Part shown: in pieces, positions 43,758 through 53,286 of the stretch
How positions within the stretch are numbered: position 1 is the stretch's first letter
How the letters are laid out: every line of letters starts with the position of its first letter
Source: Rhodococcus sp. HNM0563
GTDB lineage: Bacteria > Actinomycetota > Actinomycetes > Mycobacteriales > Mycobacteriaceae
NCBI RefSeq assembly: GCF_012726195.1
Contig: NZ_JAASAF010000003.1
Span: 186,001-250,000, forward strand
DNA: 64,000 nucleotides
Reading direction: 5' to 3'
Made by a program: the position numbers and the translations under genes
Notes under the pieces: model-generated
The model's input: the letters and a program-made list of their open reading frames with translations, nothing else
The model's database searches: none
Told to the model about the DNA's origin: nothing

Positions 43758-44702
43758 TCAGTAACCGGCAAGATCTGCGAAGAACGCAGGCACCAGTGCG
43801 ACATCCTCGACGGTCCGCACCGTGGTGCGTACCCCAAGCCGGTGCTCCTTGAGCAGATCGCACAGGCCTTCGCCGTCGACCAGATCGATCGGCGGAGCTC
43901 CGTGCCGATGGGCCTCCGCCCTGGCGTCGTCGGTGAACTCGCCGGTCGACACCAGCAGACCCTTCTCGCCTCGGCCGACCATCGCCGCACGGAACTCTCG
44001 TACAACATCTGCACCCACCCGCTCGCGGCCGCGGACGAAGCGGAAGAAGACCGAGAAGCTCAGCAGCGACACTCGCAGCACGCCGGTGCCCTCGACGACA
44101 TCGGTGTCGGTGCTCTCATCCGGGTCGAGGGTCGTCAGCGTCGTGAACCCGGCCGCGCGGAGCACAGCGGTGACCAACCGTTCGAAACCGGCATCGGAAA
44201 GGTCTGTGACGGCACCCAGCAGCGGTTCACGCCACAATTCCGGATCCTCGGGAGCCGCGACGAGCGGCACGACCTGCGCACCCGACGAGTTCCGGCCGAT
44301 CCGCTTGCGCCGCTTCTCGGTGGTGTAGGCGATCTGCATGGGCCTGATCTCGGATTCCCGCACCGCACGCCCCTGATCGGTGGCGCTCCACACGCCGCGA
44401 CGTGCGTTGGCGAGCAGCCCCATGCCCTTGAGGTAGGTGCGCGCCCAGGCCACGCGGTATTCGATCTCCGTCCCAGGGCCGTCGCCGTGCAGTACCGCAC
44501 GTGCCGCCTCGGACAGCCCCACGCGGTCCGAGACAGCAGCGTCGATCTCGTCTATCGCGCCGGATCCACCCAGCCCGATCACTGCCTGCAGGGTCGGCCA
44601 CAACAGTTCCGTATAGGGCGGGAGCGCGCACTCGTCGCCGGTTGCACGCGCAGTACTCGCGGTGTTCCCGAGGGGGTTTCCGACAACGTTTCGGCGCTGC
44701 AC
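43758..44702 (-). CDS. Mrr-like restriction endonuclease homolog, catalytic motif atypical
   Basis: This 314 aa protein has the two-domain plan of Mrr: an N-terminal winged helix (ALPPYTELLWPTLQAV to about residue 120, with GVWSATDQGRAV) and a C-terminal PD-(D/E)xK-like domain (FERLVTAVLRAAGF, DESTDTDVV, VGADVVREFRAAM, KGLLVSTGEFTDDARAEA). At the strand where Mrr enzymes have Q-x-K (IQAKRW) this protein reads VFFRFVRGR, so the catalytic lysine pair looks lost or moved. It may bind modified DNA without cutting. Start is GTG 44702. A DUF1906/Mrr neighbourhood also exists in M. tuberculosis (Rv2525c and Rv2528c, recalled). Confidence 0.75.
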   Translation of the reverse strand: MQRRNVVGNPLGNTASTARATGDECALPPYTELLWPTLQAVIGLGGSGAIDEIDAAVSDRVGLSEAARAVLHGDGPGTEIEYRVAWARTYLKGMGLLANARRGVWSATDQGRAVRESEIRPMQIAYTTEKRRKRIGRNSSGAQVVPLVAAPEDPELWREPLLGAVTDLSDAGFERLVTAVLRAAGFTTLTTLDPDESTDTDVVEGTGVLRVSLLSFSVFFRFVRGRERVGADVVREFRAAMVGRGEKGLLVSTGEFTDDARAEAHRHGAPPIDLVDGEGLCDLLKEHRLGVRTTVRTVEDVALVPAFFADLAGY

Positions 44703-44858
44703 ACCTTCCCCAATCGTTGCGGCGCTGCCCAGTGCCGCCCGTCGCTCCTACAGGTCGGGAAACACCCTATCGGATCGGCGGTGCCCGTTTTCGGCGTGGT
44801 CACCTGCCGTGCGCCCTACGATTGAGTCCGTGCTCCCCACGAGATCTGCGGGCCGGCC

Positions 44859-46253
44859 GTGAATCGCCCCGCACCAGTCGATCTGGCCCACAACCCCTAC
44901 CTGAGCGGGGTGTTCGCCCCGCAACGCGACGAAGTGGACGTGGCGAATCTCCCGGTATCCGGTGAGCTGCCACCGGATCTACAGGGTAGTTATCTGCGGA
45001 ACGGGCCGAACCCCAGGTTCGATCCGATCGGCACCTACGTCTATCCGCTGGACGGCGACGCGATGGTGCACCGCGTCGAAATCGGCGATGGCACAGTGCG
45101 GTACACCAACAGGTTCGTCCGCACTCCCAATGTGGTCGCGGAGGAGAAGGCCGGACGTGCGCTGTGGGCCGGGATCACCGACCCGTATTTCCCGTCCGCA
45201 GACGAGGTGGGCCCGGATCTCGCGAACAGCATGCGCGAACTCCCCGACATCAACGTGATCCGGCACGGCGGCAAATTGTTCGCTCTCGCAGAGGGTGCGC
45301 CGCCGTACACACTCGGATCCGAGCTCGAGACACTCGCCCGCGACACCTTCGACGGCGGCCTGCCCGTCGGCCTCACCGCCCACCCGAAGGTCGATCCGAA
45401 CACCGGCGAGATGGTGGCGTTCTGCTACATGCTCGAAGCCCCGTATCTCACCTGGTCGGTGATCGATGCCGCGGGCACGGTCATCCGCCCCCCGACGCCC
45501 GTTGCCGGGGCGGACCGACCGCTGATGATCCACGACATGGCACTGACGTCGCGCTACATCGTGCTCATCCTCTCCCCATGTGTGTTCCAGATGGAGCGGA
45601 TCTTCTCCGGCGCTTCGCCCCTGACCTGGCTGCCGGACCTCGGCACCCGGATCGCGCTGATCCCCCGCGACGGCAGCGTGGTGCGCTGGCACACCACCGA
45701 CACGTTCTGGGTCTGGCACACGGCCAACGCCTTCGACATGCGTAACGGCGATGTCGCACTCGACTACGTCGAATGGCGGTATCCGGGCGGAATCATCGAG
45801 TCGAACGAGCCGAACCCCGGTTCACTCACACGCGCGGTGATCTCCGAATCCGGAGTCACCCGGACACCGTTCGCCGAACGCACCATCGAGTTCCCTCGCG
45901 TCGACGACCGCCTCCTGACCGGCGAGCACCGGACGGTGGCGACGGTCGGCAAGACCGGAGAGCGCCGGATTCCGCCGGGCGACGCGGACGCGCTGTGCTG
46001 GTTCGACGTGGTCGCAAACACCGATACGACGTGGGACGCGGGCGACTACGCCGTGGGCGAACCCGCGTACCTGTCGAGTTCGTCCGGAGGACCGGGTTAC
46101 TGGGGCACGATCGCCACCGACCGCACCGATATGACCAGTCGTTTCCTGATCTTCCCCGCCGAGGATCCCGCAACCGGTCCGGTGGCGCAGGTGCAGCTGC
46201 CGATCCGGGTGCCCTCGGGGCTGCACGGAGCATGGCTACCCGAGATCTCCTAG
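44859..46253 (+). CDS. Carotenoid cleavage oxygenase family protein
   Basis: This 464 aa protein is a non-heme iron carotenoid/stilbene oxygenase. The seven-bladed propeller motifs include GSYLRNGPNPRFDP and YPLDGDAMVHRVEI; the four iron-binding histidines appear in LTAHPK, MIHDMAL, WHTANAF and LHGAW, all present. It should be active and soluble or peripheral. Related enzymes cleave apocarotenoids, stilbenes or lignin-derived isoeugenol; the substrate is not predictable here. GTG 44859. The mug gene starts 9 bases after its stop. Confidence 0.92.
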   Translation: MNRPAPVDLAHNPYLSGVFAPQRDEVDVANLPVSGELPPDLQGSYLRNGPNPRFDPIGTYVYPLDGDAMVHRVEIGDGTVRYTNRFVRTPNVVAEEKAGRALWAGITDPYFPSADEVGPDLANSMRELPDINVIRHGGKLFALAEGAPPYTLGSELETLARDTFDGGLPVGLTAHPKVDPNTGEMVAFCYMLEAPYLTWSVIDAAGTVIRPPTPVAGADRPLMIHDMALTSRYIVLILSPCVFQMERIFSGASPLTWLPDLGTRIALIPRDGSVVRWHTTDTFWVWHTANAFDMRNGDVALDYVEWRYPGGIIESNEPNPGSLTRAVISESGVTRTPFAERTIEFPRVDDRLLTGEHRTVATVGKTGERRIPPGDADALCWFDVVANTDTTWDAGDYAVGEPAYLSSSSGGPGYWGTIATDRTDMTSRFLIFPAEDPATGPVAQVQLPIRVPSGLHGAWLPEIS

Positions 46254-46262
46254 TGTGAGCGT

Positions 46263-46832
46263 GTGGGTTTCACACGCGCCGAGCTCGAGTCCTTCCGCGA
46301 TGCCGTCGTCCCCGACCTGATCGGCGACGGCTGCCGGCTGCTGTTCGTCGGCATCAATCCCGGATTGTGGACGGCCGCGACCGGAGCCCATTTCGCGCGA
46401 CCGGGCAACCGGTTCTACCCCGCCTTGCTGCGGGCCGGCATCCTCACCCGCGCTGTCGACCCCACCTCCGGCCTGAGCGAAGCCGATACCGCGCACCTTC
46501 TCGAGCGCGGCATCGGCATCACCAATCTGGCACCCCGCGCCACGGCGCGTGCGGATGAGCTCACCACCGACGAATTACGCGCCGGCCCTGAGCGATTGGC
46601 AGAGGTGGTCGCGCGATGGCAACCTCGCGTCGTCGCGGTTGCGGGAATCACCGCGTACCGCGCAGCCTTCGGGCGCCGCAAAGCCGTTTCCGGCGTGCAG
46701 GAGGAGACGATCGCCGGCGTTCCGCTGTGGGTGGTCCCCAATCCGAGCGGTCTCAATGCCCACGACACCGTCGACTCCCTGGCCGAGGCGTACGCAGCGC
46801 CCGCTCGGGCGGCAGGCATCCTCGCGCAGTGA
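46263..46832 (+). CDS. mug: G/U mismatch-specific DNA glycosylase Mug
   Basis: Mug (189 aa) removes uracil, ethenocytosine and sometimes thymine opposite guanine. Motif A is FVGINPGLWTAATG with the catalytic asparagine, GNRFYPAL follows, and motif B is VVPNPSGLNAHDT. Length is complete. GTG start ten bases after the carotenoid oxygenase stop, so the two are probably one transcript although no functional link is known. It is the second uracil-processing enzyme in this window besides UdgB. Confidence 0.93.
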   Translation: MGFTRAELESFRDAVVPDLIGDGCRLLFVGINPGLWTAATGAHFARPGNRFYPALLRAGILTRAVDPTSGLSEADTAHLLERGIGITNLAPRATARADELTTDELRAGPERLAEVVARWQPRVVAVAGITAYRAAFGRRKAVSGVQEETIAGVPLWVVPNPSGLNAHDTVDSLAEAYAAPARAAGILAQ

Positions 46833-47171
46833 TCAGGCGCGACCGGTCACCTTCACGAGGTAGTCGGTCGCGCGGTAGCCGTCCGCCGTCCCCTCGACGA
46901 GGACGGCGACACCGTCGGAGTTCTCCGTGCGGAGCGGGAGGATCTCCTGATACCCGGGTGAGTCGTACCATCCGCGGGCTCGCGCGATGTCGGGGAATTC
47001 GATGACGATCACAAACCCGGGGAAAGGTCCTTCCAGCACCTCCGGGTCGACCCCGTGAACAAGGAAACGTCCTCCGTACGGAGCGAACGTGTCATCGATC
47101 TTCTCGAGGTATCGGATGATGTCCGCGCCGAAGTCGACGGAACTGAGGTGAGCGATTGCGTATGCGGTCAT
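46833..47171 (-). CDS. DUF1330 protein
   Basis: This 112 aa protein has the DUF1330 dimeric alpha-beta fold: MTAYAIAHLSSVDFGADIIR, FLVHGVDPEVLEGPFPGFVI, IEFPDIARARGWYDSPGYQE and LPLRTENSDGVAVLVEG. Function is not established for the family. It touches the mug stop (converging) and diverges from an XRE regulator with 86 bases between, which suggests that the regulator controls it. Confidence 0.88.
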   Translation of the reverse strand: MTAYAIAHLSSVDFGADIIRYLEKIDDTFAPYGGRFLVHGVDPEVLEGPFPGFVIVIEFPDIARARGWYDSPGYQEILPLRTENSDGVAVLVEGTADGYRATDYLVKVTGRA

Positions 47172-47206
47172 GCCGACGACTCTGCAATATCGGGCGCCAC
47201 AGATCG

Positions 47207-47223
47207 ATTACCCATCAGGTAAT
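47207..47223. promoter_or_regulatory. Candidate operator between DUF1330 and XRE genes
   Basis: ATTACC (47207-47212) and GGTAAT (47218-47223) form a perfect 6-base inverted repeat around CATCA, in the 86-base divergent region. It lies 36 bases from the DUF1330 start and 35 from the XRE start, so one site could control both. Confidence 0.5.
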
Positions 47224-47257
47224 GGCAACACTTCCCTCGCGTCCGTAGGGTCGACGC

Positions 47258-48034
47258 ATGACGACGATGCAGTCGGAACCGGCGGGCGCGATGCTGCGAC
47301 ACTGGCGAGAACGTCGAGGACTCAGCCAGCTCACGCTCGCGAACCGCGCGGGCGTCTCTGCGCGACACGTGAGTTTCGTCGAAACCGGCCGGTCGCGCGC
47401 CTCCCGCGACATGCTGTTGAAGATCTGTGAGGAGTTGGAAATACCTCTGCGCGAGCAGAATTCGATCTTGATGGCCGCGGGTCTGGCACCGGCCTATCCC
47501 GAGCATCGGCTCGGCGACGTACCGATGTCCGCGGTGTCCGATGCCATCACGCGAATTCTGCGATCACACCAGCCGTTTCCCGCGCTGGTCGTGGATCGGC
47601 ACTGGACGATGATCGACGCCAACGAAGCCATCGGAGCACTCGTTGCGGGCTGCTCACCGGAATTGCTCGAACCACCGGTCAATGTGCTGCGCCTGTCGTT
47701 GCATCCGAACGGGCTGGCCCCGCGGATCGCGAATCTGGGACAGTGGCGTTCCCATCTGCTGGTCCGGCTCCGTTATCAGATCGGCGCGACCGCCGACCCC
47801 GTTCTCCTGCGCTTGTACGACGAACTGTCCCGCTATCCGTGCGACGACCCGGACGAGCCGGAGGAGCCGCATTCGCTCGTGGTGCCCCTGCGGGTACGCA
47901 CCGACGACGGCGAGCTGTCGTTCTTGAGCACCACCACCTTGTTCGGGACACCGCTCGACGTGACCGTCTCCGAACTCGCGATCGAGGCGTTCTACCCGGC
48001 CGACGACGCGACCGCCGCTGCGCTGCACGGCTGA
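47258..48034 (+). CDS. XRE regulator with MmyB-like ligand domain
   Basis: This 258 aa protein has an N-terminal helix-turn-helix (LRHWRERRGLSQLTLANRAG, VSARHVSFVETGRSRASRDM) and a C-terminal PAS-like MmyB domain from about residue 95 (PFPALVVDRHWTMIDANEA, LSLHPNGLAPRIANLGQW, LSTTTLFGTPLDVTVSELAI). Such regulators usually sit divergent to a short enzyme gene and repress it; here the partner is DUF1330. ATG 47258 with AGGG eight bases upstream. Ligand unknown, possibly a small lipid or quinone-like molecule. Confidence 0.88.
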   Translation: MTTMQSEPAGAMLRHWRERRGLSQLTLANRAGVSARHVSFVETGRSRASRDMLLKICEELEIPLREQNSILMAAGLAPAYPEHRLGDVPMSAVSDAITRILRSHQPFPALVVDRHWTMIDANEAIGALVAGCSPELLEPPVNVLRLSLHPNGLAPRIANLGQWRSHLLVRLRYQIGATADPVLLRLYDELSRYPCDDPDEPEEPHSLVVPLRVRTDDGELSFLSTTTLFGTPLDVTVSELAIEAFYPADDATAAALHG

Positions 48035-48122
48035 GGGCGTAGCGCGAACCCTGTTCTCACCGGGCGTCATGGGCGTACGGTTCGAGAGGAAGCTGTTCGA
48101 ACTGATCCGGAGGCGACCGATC

Positions 48123-48338
48123 ATGAGCACTGCGAAATGGTGGGTGATCGACGGGCGGAAAGACGGATTCGCCGTCGAAGAACGTTCGACCGGGGACATC
48201 GTGGTCACGAACAAGTCCTCGTCCGAAGAACACGTGCTTCACGGGTATGTGTGGAAGCACTCGCCGGTGTTCGGCATCCAGATCCAGAGCGAGGGACCGC
48301 CACCCTACGGGCACTGGGTCGAGAATCCCGACGACTGA
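48123..48338 (+). CDS. 71-residue protein of unknown function
   Basis: This small protein begins MSTAKWWVIDGRKDGFAVEE and ends PPPYGHWVENPDD; it looks like a compact beta-rich domain with several tryptophans. ATG 48123 has GGAGG nine bases upstream, so I do not use the open frame from 48069. It follows the XRE gene by 88 bases on the same strand and converges on the 2H phosphoesterase gene with 7 bases between. No family recognised. Confidence 0.65.
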   Translation: MSTAKWWVIDGRKDGFAVEERSTGDIVVTNKSSSEEHVLHGYVWKHSPVFGIQIQSEGPPPYGHWVENPDD

Positions 48339-48345
48339 TCCCGCG

Positions 48346-48870
48346 TCAAGGCAGATTCTGCAGCCGGTACCGCTCTCCGGTCACGGTGTCGATGAGCTCC
48401 GCCCGCGTCACCGTGGCTTCGATGGGTAGCACGTCGTAGACGACCGCGGTCAACCGTGGGAGTTCGTCGCGCCGGGTCCTCGGACTGAGCGAACAGTGGG
48501 GTGTCCACGACCGCGGCCTGTAGTGGCGGTGCAGTTCGGCGCCGGTGCTCTCCACCGCACGCACCACGAGTTCCTGCCGTACGAGAAGATCCGCGGTGGG
48601 CGCCGGGATCAGGCATGCCCGGCCCCTGCGAAACAGGCCGACAGCATCGAACCTCAGTGGGATCGGGTCGGCTGCGGGCAACGCGTCGAGCGCCGCGAGG
48701 AGTCGACCCGTGTCGTAGGTCCGCAGCACCGCGTACGACAGGTGCGGTACGTGCCTGCAATGTGTGTGGGTGAGGAGCGTGGAGATGCCGTCGTCCTCGA
48801 GGCGTTCCCACAGTCGCCGTACCGCACGGTCGGTGTCGGCGTCGAAGAGCAAGCAGACGGCGAGTGCCAT
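48346..48870 (-). CDS. 2H phosphoesterase (2'-5' RNA ligase-like)
   Basis: This 174 aa protein has the two HxS/T motifs of the 2H phosphoesterase superfamily: HLS in CRHVPHLSYAVL and HCS in WTPHCSLSPR, about 80 residues apart. Members hydrolyse 2',3'-cyclic phosphates or join 2'-5' RNA ends. The substrate is unknown. ATG 48870. The CPBP-protein gene lies 33 bases upstream on the same strand, so both may be co-transcribed. Confidence 0.8.
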   Translation of the reverse strand: MALAVCLLFDADTDRAVRRLWERLEDDGISTLLTHTHCRHVPHLSYAVLRTYDTGRLLAALDALPAADPIPLRFDAVGLFRRGRACLIPAPTADLLVRQELVVRAVESTGAELHRHYRPRSWTPHCSLSPRTRRDELPRLTAVVYDVLPIEATVTRAELIDTVTGERYRLQNLP

Positions 48871-48903
48871 CAGCCGAAGCGTTCGCGAGGCGGCATGGCT
48901 TCG

Positions 48904-49653
48904 TCAGGCCACGGTGACGTGCCACACGAGCGCTGCCGCGAGCGCCCCGGCGCCGTTGAGCGACCAGTGCAACGCGATCGGCGCGAGGATGCTGCCGCTC
49001 CGCCGGCGGAGCCAGGTGAACACGAACCCTGCCGCTGCGGTCGCGATCACGGCGCCGGCGATCCCTGCGAGCTGTGCCCAGATTCCGGCGCCGAGGAAAG
49101 CGCTCAGTCCGGCGTTGCCCGCGGTCAGCCCGAACGACGATGCGATGTGCCACAGGCCGAACAGCAATGACCCGACCGCGAAGACACCTCGGGCTCCCCA
49201 CACACGCTCGAGGGTGCCGTGCAGGACACCGCGGAAGGCGAGTTCCTCGGGGATGACGGTCTGCAACGGGATGATGATCATCGACGCAACCAGTGCGCCG
49301 GACACGGTCGCGTACCGTTCGGACAGGAAGAACTGCCTGGTGAACGGTAGCGCGATGCCGATGGCAACCACGGCGAGGACCAGCCCGATCGCGCCCACCG
49401 AGTAGAGCGTGCCGCGCTTCCAATGCCGCGGCGACAGCCCGAGTTCGTTCCAGTGCATGCCACGCTGCCGCATGATCGCGACGAGCACTGCGGCAGCGAT
49501 GGGGACTGTGGCAATCGATGCCCAGACGGTGGTGAAGTGCGCGACAAGATTCGTGGCGACGAGTACTGCGACGACGACGCACACGTCGACCCATGCGTGG
49601 AACTGTGGAACCCGTCGGACGATCGGGACGATCCGTTCTGCTTCGACAGTCAC
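48904..49653 (-). CDS. CPBP-family intramembrane metalloprotease
   Basis: This 249 aa protein has seven or eight membrane helices and the Abi/CPBP motifs: EExxxR in IPEELAFRGVLHG, FxxxH in LLFGLWHIAS and HxxxN in IALHWSLNG. These bind a metal and indicate a type II CAAX-protease-like active site. GTG 49653 follows GGAGAGGG by about seven bases; the longer frame from 49812 adds a non-membrane leader. Family members act in immunity to bacteriocins or in processing; its role here is unknown. Confidence 0.87.
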   Translation of the reverse strand: MTVEAERIVPIVRRVPQFHAWVDVCVVVAVLVATNLVAHFTTVWASIATVPIAAAVLVAIMRQRGMHWNELGLSPRHWKRGTLYSVGAIGLVLAVVAIGIALPFTRQFFLSERYATVSGALVASMIIIPLQTVIPEELAFRGVLHGTLERVWGARGVFAVGSLLFGLWHIASSFGLTAGNAGLSAFLGAGIWAQLAGIAGAVIATAAAGFVFTWLRRRSGSILAPIALHWSLNGAGALAAALVWHVTVA

Positions 49654-49872
49654 GCGCGAACCCTCTCCACCAGGTGTGATACAGGGAAACGGGAGGTTAC
49701 GTGCGGGTTGCTCGAGAACATCTCCCCCAGTATACGGACCGAACCAACCGATCCCCGTGACGCACATCACGATCCGCACACTCGAGGGATGCGTCACACG
49801 CCCCGTTGTCAAGGCCTTGCGTCGACGCGACTAATCTGATTGGCGAACCTCAGCCTCTTTTCAGGAGAAACA

Positions 49873-51570
<1,698 letters not shown>

Positions 51571-51591
51571 ACTTCGGTCTACCGACGGAAA

Positions 51592-51669
51592 ATCCGCTCC
51601 CGCGATCGAATTCGCTTCCCGCTACGGCAATTACCGATGTGGGAAGCTGGGCCGGTCGCGGGAGCGGAT
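51592..51669. terminator. Nested inverted repeat after fumarase
   Basis: Outer 14-base arms ATCCGCTCCCGCGA (51592-51605) and TCGCGGGAGCGGAT (51656-51669) enclose inner 7-base arms GCTTCCC (51614-51620) and GGGAAGC (51641-51647). It lies between convergent genes and may be a bidirectional terminator or a structured RNA. Confidence 0.55.
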
Positions 51670-51685
51670 CTCCCTGAGTCCAGGG

Positions 51686-52078
51686 TCAGGCGGCGCAGGA
51701 ATGCGTACGGGACAGAACCGCCGGCGACTGCGCGACCACACTCTGCAGGAAGCCCGCTACGACGTCCGGTGAGGGTTCTTCACCGGGAGCAAGGATCTCA
51801 CACAGGCGACGGTAGGTGTCGTCGCTCAGCACAGGTGCCACGCGGAAGTGCGTGGTCATCGCCAACGTGAACGCGATTCCGTGACTGCGGGAGCGCACCA
51901 GCAACTCGGGGCCGTGTTGGCCCTCGGTCAAACAGATCTCGAAGACAGCACCACCTGCGTCGTGTTCGAACGACGCGGACGCTACGTTGCTTCGGATCAT
52001 TTGACGATGAAGGGGACGCAGTCCGCCGAGCACCAGCGGCGGAAGCGTCACAGTGCGAAAACGGTCGGCGGTGAACAT
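51686..52078 (-). CDS. 130-residue protein of unknown function
   Basis: I do not recognise this protein. It starts MFTADRFRTVTLPPLVLGGL, is predicted mixed alpha-beta with no membrane helix or signal, and ends VLSRTHSCAA. ATG 52078 has AAGGAGAG seven bases upstream. It is divergent from the PopR-like XRE gene, and the shared region carries two tandem palindromes, so it is probably a regulated gene of that or a related XRE protein. Confidence 0.7.
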   Translation of the reverse strand: MFTADRFRTVTLPPLVLGGLRPLHRQMIRSNVASASFEHDAGGAVFEICLTEGQHGPELLVRSRSHGIAFTLAMTTHFRVAPVLSDDTYRRLCEILAPGEEPSPDVVAGFLQSVVAQSPAVLSRTHSCAA

Positions 52079-52129
52079 GCGAATCTCTCCTTGCGCTACC
52101 CCGGCCATGGTACTCCGACCGGGAATTTT

Positions 52130-52162
52130 CTGGAATCAGTCCAATAACTGGAACTATTCCAG
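52130..52162. promoter_or_regulatory. Tandem palindromic operators
   Basis: CTGGAA-CTA-TTCCAG (52148-52162) is a perfect 6-N3-6 palindrome. A second, imperfect copy CTGGAA-TCA-GTCCAA begins 18 bases to the left (52130-52144). The whole block is framed by TTTTCTGGAAT (52126-52136) and ATTCCAGAAAA (52156-52166), an 11-base inverted repeat. It lies 51-115 bases upstream of the 130 aa gene and about 130 upstream of the XRE gene. Confidence 0.6.
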
Positions 52163-52294
52163 AAAACGGCACACTTCGCAATCATCACACCCGAGGTATG
52201 GGTCACGTCGACGGCCGGTCTTGACGGAGGGCCCGAATACGCGCGTGTTCGTCCACAGCGGAACCGAGTCCGCTCCACGTATTCCGGCGGAACA

Positions 52295-52642
52295 ATGGAC
52301 GACATGCACACGGAGCCACGGAACGTCGTCGATCTCGGAGCCGCCCGCGCCGCCCGCGAACCGAGGTTGCTTCGTCAGGTGTACGGCGAAGTTCTCCGCA
52401 GCGAGCGGCTCGACCAGGACCGCAGTCTCGACGAAGTCGCCCGCACCGTAGGGATGTCGAAACAATATCTGTCCGAGATCGAGCGCGGACGCAAAGACCC
52501 GTCCTCGGAGATACTCGGGTCGGTCTGCACGGCACTGGGCATGCCGGTGGAACAACTCCTCGAGCGGGGAATCCGCCGCATGTCGGCACACCGCGCGATC
52601 GGAACCACACAGCAGACCACAGTGGAACTGCGTGCGGCCTGA
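52295..52642 (+). CDS. PopR/ClgR-like XRE transcriptional regulator
   Basis: This 115 aa regulator has a basic-acidic leader, then LLRQVYGEVLRSERLDQDRS and the helix-turn-helix DEVARTVGMSKQYLSEIERG, followed by RKDPSSEILGSVCTALGMPV. The LSEIERGRKxPSSE core is that of ClgR and PopR, activators of clp genes in actinobacteria. The C-terminus ends RAA; a terminal Ala-Ala is the Clp degradation tag described for Streptomyces PopR. A secondary clpP pair lies 0.6 kb downstream. No clear ribosome-binding site is seen; M4 is an alternative start. Whether it controls clpP or the 130 aa gene is inference. Confidence 0.8.
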   Translation: MDDMHTEPRNVVDLGAARAAREPRLLRQVYGEVLRSERLDQDRSLDEVARTVGMSKQYLSEIERGRKDPSSEILGSVCTALGMPVEQLLERGIRRMSAHRAIGTTQQTTVELRAA

Positions 52643-52773
52643 CTCCGATCCACAAAGCAATTCAACAGATTTCGAATCTTCGGTCTCCGGATTCGTTGCA
52701 CAATGCCACAATCGGCAGGGAAACAACCGTCCACACGTGGTATCTCACGCTGCCGAATCGTCAAAGGAGAGGA

Positions 52774-53268
52774 ATGTACCGGAAAGTTCCCGGTCTCGTC
52801 GTCACCTCGTTCGTCGCCACCACCGCTGCTGCTCTGTCACTGAGCGTAGGCGCGGCCCACGCGAACCCCCTGGGATCGATCGACTTCACTCCACCTACCG
52901 ATCCCGTCGAAACACCGTTCTGCAGCATCGAATACCCCGACCCCAACCAGTTCGACCGCATCGACGTCAGCGACGTGACGGTGTCCTCTCCGGCGGACGG
53001 GCAAGCAACGTTCACCTTCCACACACGGTCACAGACCACGGCACCGTACACACAGGCCGCGTCGGTGACGTGGGCGAACCTCGACAGCGGAATCAGCGGT
53101 GTCGGCGACACCTCGGCACGAATCGGAGCGGGTGAAACAACCCTCACCGTGCCGGTGCAGAACACAGGCACCGGACGCGTCACTGCAGTAACGCGAGTCA
53201 CCAACACTGCAGACAACGGGCAGGACGTCACGACGCTCGATTGTGTCTCCGAGTACACAGTTCCCTGA
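52774..53268 (+). CDS. Secreted protein of unknown function
   Basis: This 164 aa protein has a signal peptide MYRKVPGLVVTSFVATTAAA then LSLSVGAAHA with likely cleavage before NPLGS. The mature part looks like a beta-sandwich: ATFTFHTRSQTTAPYTQAAS, LTVPVQNTGTGRVTAVTRV; two cysteines (PFCSIEY and TLDCVSEY) may form a disulfide. ATG 52774 has AAAGGAGAGGA directly upstream, which rules out the longer frame. It follows the XRE gene by 131 bases and converges on clpP with 18 bases between. Confidence 0.75.
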   Translation: MYRKVPGLVVTSFVATTAAALSLSVGAAHANPLGSIDFTPPTDPVETPFCSIEYPDPNQFDRIDVSDVTVSSPADGQATFTFHTRSQTTAPYTQAASVTWANLDSGISGVGDTSARIGAGETTLTVPVQNTGTGRVTAVTRVTNTADNGQDVTTLDCVSEYTVP

Positions 53269-53286
53269 CACGCTGCGTTCCCACCC

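Noticed and set aside
48305-49594. Minus-strand frame of 429 codons across the 2H and CPBP genes
   Set aside because: Out of frame with two proteins that have complete motifs; Arg-rich shadow.
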